NCBI GenBank assembly: GCA_009801015.1
Contig: VHZZ01001168.1
Location: 106,493-140,076, forward strand
Source: Silene noctiflora
Lineage: Eukaryota > Streptophyta > Magnoliopsida > Caryophyllales > Caryophyllaceae
Direction: 5' to 3'
Length of the DNA: 33,584 bases
Made by a program: the position numbers and the translations under genes. Under the pieces are notes generated by a model. The model searched no databases. It worked only from the letters and a program-made list of their open reading frames with translations, and was not told the DNA's origin. Below are positions 31,347-33,584 of this stretch, piece after piece (position 1 is the first letter of the stretch; every line of letters starts with the position of its first letter).

Positions 31347-32270
31347 TCTGCAGTGCTTTTCTCTGGCTCTACTGTTTAGAGAAGAAACCTTCAGCAATTC
31401 ATAAATCAGACATTCGTGATCACACAAACACACTTATATAGAAATACTCGGTTCTGAACCAAAGAAAAATATTTATCAGAGTCGTGACTGAAATTTCCAC
31501 AGCTAAGTTTATAACCAGATTCATCAGTATGAAAAAGCCTAAACCAGACGAAAAAGCTGATCACGGACCAAAAATCTAAAATGGTGAAACACAAGAACCG
31601 TGAAAAGCCAAAAACAAAACATCTTTACCTAATTGTACTGAAATTAAGCCGAAATAGTAGTACTCCTTAATACTTGCAGGAAAAGAATGTCTAACTTTCT
31701 GATGTTGAATGATAACAAACACACATAAGACAGTCTGCTATTTAAGTCCCACAATGTTGTACATGATTGTTTATTTTTCTTACTACCGTGAGGTAATCAA
31801 AACCCGGAAAAACTATATACTATACTACTCCGTATCTTCTACGCATTGGTCGAAGAGCATCATCAGCATTAAACATACATGAGAAGTACCCAATAAAAAG
31901 CTAACACTTGTCGAGTCGAGTCGTTCACATGGGTTACTTTTAATATAGAAGATTAGATAAATCCTGATTCCTTAATAGATTAATGTTATTTTCCATAGAT
32001 GATATCTAAGGGAATCTAAACAAATAATTGGGATTCAATTGAAATGTAAGTCTGTAACAATGATGGTAGAGTTTCCTTAGAAAAAAGCAATGATGCTAGT
32101 TGCTACTTGCTTCAGAATTGTGAGCTGTTTGTTAGAGTCAACACTTGAGGAGTCTTCCATACAAATATACAATACAAGTCCATGTGAACACAAACTAGTT
32201 TCCCACGGTTTGCGTAAGTTGACCAAATTGGTCACCCAAGTAAATCCAATAATGATGTGTTCGTCACAAC

Positions 32271-32379
32271 GACCTTAACCCGGTGCCTTAAGAGACATAC
32301 GTAGAACAGAATAAATAAATGATTAGGACCTTAACCCGGTGCCTTAAGAGCCAGAACAGAATAAACAAATAATTAGGAC
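32271..32379. repeat. Tandem duplication, 56-base unit
   Basis: GACCTTAACCCGGTGCCTTA then AGAACAGAATAAA and TTAG starts at 32271 and again at 32327. The second copy lacks a few bases (ACATACGTA is replaced by CC). It is likely a recent local duplication inside the presumed leader intron. Confidence 0.8.
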
Positions 32380-32630
32380 GGAGAGTGTCTCACTAAAATG
32401 GATAATAGTTCATTCCCATGTCATGAGAATAGAATTATCGAAATTTTAGACTACTAAAGTGGAATTAGCCAACCCATCTGGACACCAAAGTGAAAATATT
32501 ACATTATATTATTAATACGCAATTGCTAAATCAAACCCGAGCTTTTACTATATCCTACACTCTTTGTCCATTGTTTCCATTTCTACCTTTTTTTTATTTT
32601 AAAAAAAAAGCAAGTGAAATTTTATTTAAT

Positions 32631-32694
32631 TTTTATTTTGGTATATGAGTAGGGGCCCAAGTCATTTTCCTTAATTTTATTTTGGTATATGAGT
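32631..32694. repeat. Direct repeat of a 20-base word, period 44
   Basis: TTTTATTTTGGTATATGAGT is present exactly at 32631-32650 and 32675-32694. It is separated by a unique 24-base spacer that includes GGGGCCC. Confidence 0.8.
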
Positions 32695-33420
32695 TTCGAG
32701 CCGATATTTGTGAGAATTAGATTTCCTAAAAATGGATAGCATTTCAATTTAAAAAAAAAAAAATCAATCCTAGGTCACCAAAATAGAATTTATCGAAATT
32801 TTAAAAGATTAAAGTGAAATTAGCCTACGAAGACGAAAATATTCCATTATAAATTATACCCCTTCTATCCCTCAATTACTAGCAGATAATAATAGCGGCG
32901 TAAGATCAAATTACCCATTAAAAGCATATTAAAACATAAAAATAGAATACAATAATCGATTGGCCGATACAGAGAGAGAGTAATAACAGAGACATGATTA
33001 ATAATTGACTACGGAGTAATAACTTAAGTACAATGGATTCTCACAAGGTAAGAAAGTTTGCAATAAAATAATCCAGAAAAATACGGGTATCATTTAAAAA
33101 ATTGACATCAGTTGACAGTCCAACTCCAGCATAGGTAAGGAATCAAAATCAACAAAAATTATAAATAGTAGAGCAAAAAAAAAACTACTCCGTAAAACAT
33201 TCCATATAAGACCCGTCTTACACGGTGAGCTAGTCCTTTTATGTAAAAAACCTCAGTTGAGAATAATACTAAATATTAATAATTGAGTGAGACGAAGAGA
33301 GTATATAATACCTCGTAACTTGTGAAGGGATGGTGAATTCTCCGGTGTCGAAATCGAGGTTTCTTAAGTGAAACGATAGATTTGATTAGCAAATGCAAAT
33401 TTGAAGAGTAAAAAGAAAGT

Positions 33421-33584
33421 GTGTGCCAATTTTGATGTACGAGTATTGTTTTGACTATTATTTATGGAAGCAAGGTATGAATTTATGAATTGTGAAAATG
33501 TGTGCCCACAACTTGACGGTTTTGTTTTAGTGGAGCTAGTGTTGTTTTCTTGGTGTTGGTAATCCCAGGAATTATCATCATTGT
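33421..33584 (-). promoter_or_regulatory. Candidate transporter core promoter
   Basis: On the gene strand CCATAAATAATAG (rc of 33456-33467) is a TATA-like word. It lies about 40-50 bases before a CT-rich, initiator-like stretch (ACACACTTTCTTTTTACTC) that would begin the leader. This fits the leader-exon model but rests on motif spacing only. The window ends shortly after. Confidence 0.3.

Larger units (their letters stand above)
31347..33420 (-). other. Transporter 5' UTR with a probable 1.9-kb leader intron
   Basis: On the gene strand, TTTCTTCTCTAAACAG/TAGAGCC (acceptor, exon from 31371) lies 25 bases before the start codon. A leader-like CT/CA-rich stretch at about 33410-33312 ends CACAAGTTACGAG/GTATTA, a usable donor. 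This predicts a 1940-base intron (33311-31372), as several plant PTR genes have. The interior has no gene. It holds several TACTCCGTA-type words and two short tandem duplications. Transcript data are needed to confirm the donor. Confidence 0.4.

Noticed and set aside
1..33584. CRISPR arrays, prokaryotic operons, rRNA genes or viral/retrotransposon coding regions
   Set aside because: Introns, gene spacing and families are those of a plant nucleus. No regularly spaced repeats, rRNA sequence, or reverse transcriptase/integrase frames were seen.

Overview
The window is nuclear DNA of a flowering plant. It has four long, widely spaced protein genes, three with clean GT-AG introns, and the space between them is AT-rich and full of small inverted-repeat transposons. 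The single-base N at 10482 suggests a draft assembly. Repeated TACTCCGTA/TACGGAGTA words, GACGGATAT-type inverted-repeat elements and a SINE relic with a GGATGTACACAACCTTA-type core suggest Caryophyllales. That placement is my inference from repeat style, not a proven assignment.

Layout. DEX1 lies on the + strand at 976-8874. It has 13 coding exons and encodes a secreted or membrane-anchored FG-GAP protein needed for pollen wall patterning. From 8.9 to 14.3 kb is intergenic sequence with three well-delimited small transposons (9503-9685, 10450-10874, 12995-13106), a perfect short hairpin and a SINE-like relic. OCTOPUS-like (OPS, DUF740) lies on the - strand at 14281-16395 in one exon. From 16.4 to 20.4 kb is a second repeat-rich stretch. 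An intronless P-class PPR gene is on the + strand at 20412-22526. From 22.5 to 26.5 kb there is no confident gene, but the stretch contains a decayed array of about 1.1-kb units. A two-exon gene for a plastid-targeted-looking coiled-coil/two-TM protein is on the - strand at 26475-27418. A PTR/NPF8-type di/tripeptide transporter is on the - strand at 28846-31346 in four coding exons, with a probable 5'-UTR intron reaching to about 33.3 kb.

The first five gene products do not form a pathway. What links them is order: from memory, DEX1, OPS, the PPR protein and the small plastid protein match Arabidopsis At3g09090, At3g09070, At3g09060 and At3g09050 in the same order. The window is therefore an ancient conserved microsynteny block (lacking At3g09080) joined to an NPF8 gene that sits elsewhere in Arabidopsis. 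I found no new multi-gene system. The most interesting signals are structural: repeated sequence that includes the last codons of the small plastid-protein gene, foldback MITEs with intact target-site duplications, a hairpin MITE just past the transporter stop, a two-codon uORF overlapping the DEX1 start, and a glycosylation-sequon-dense spacer in DEX1.
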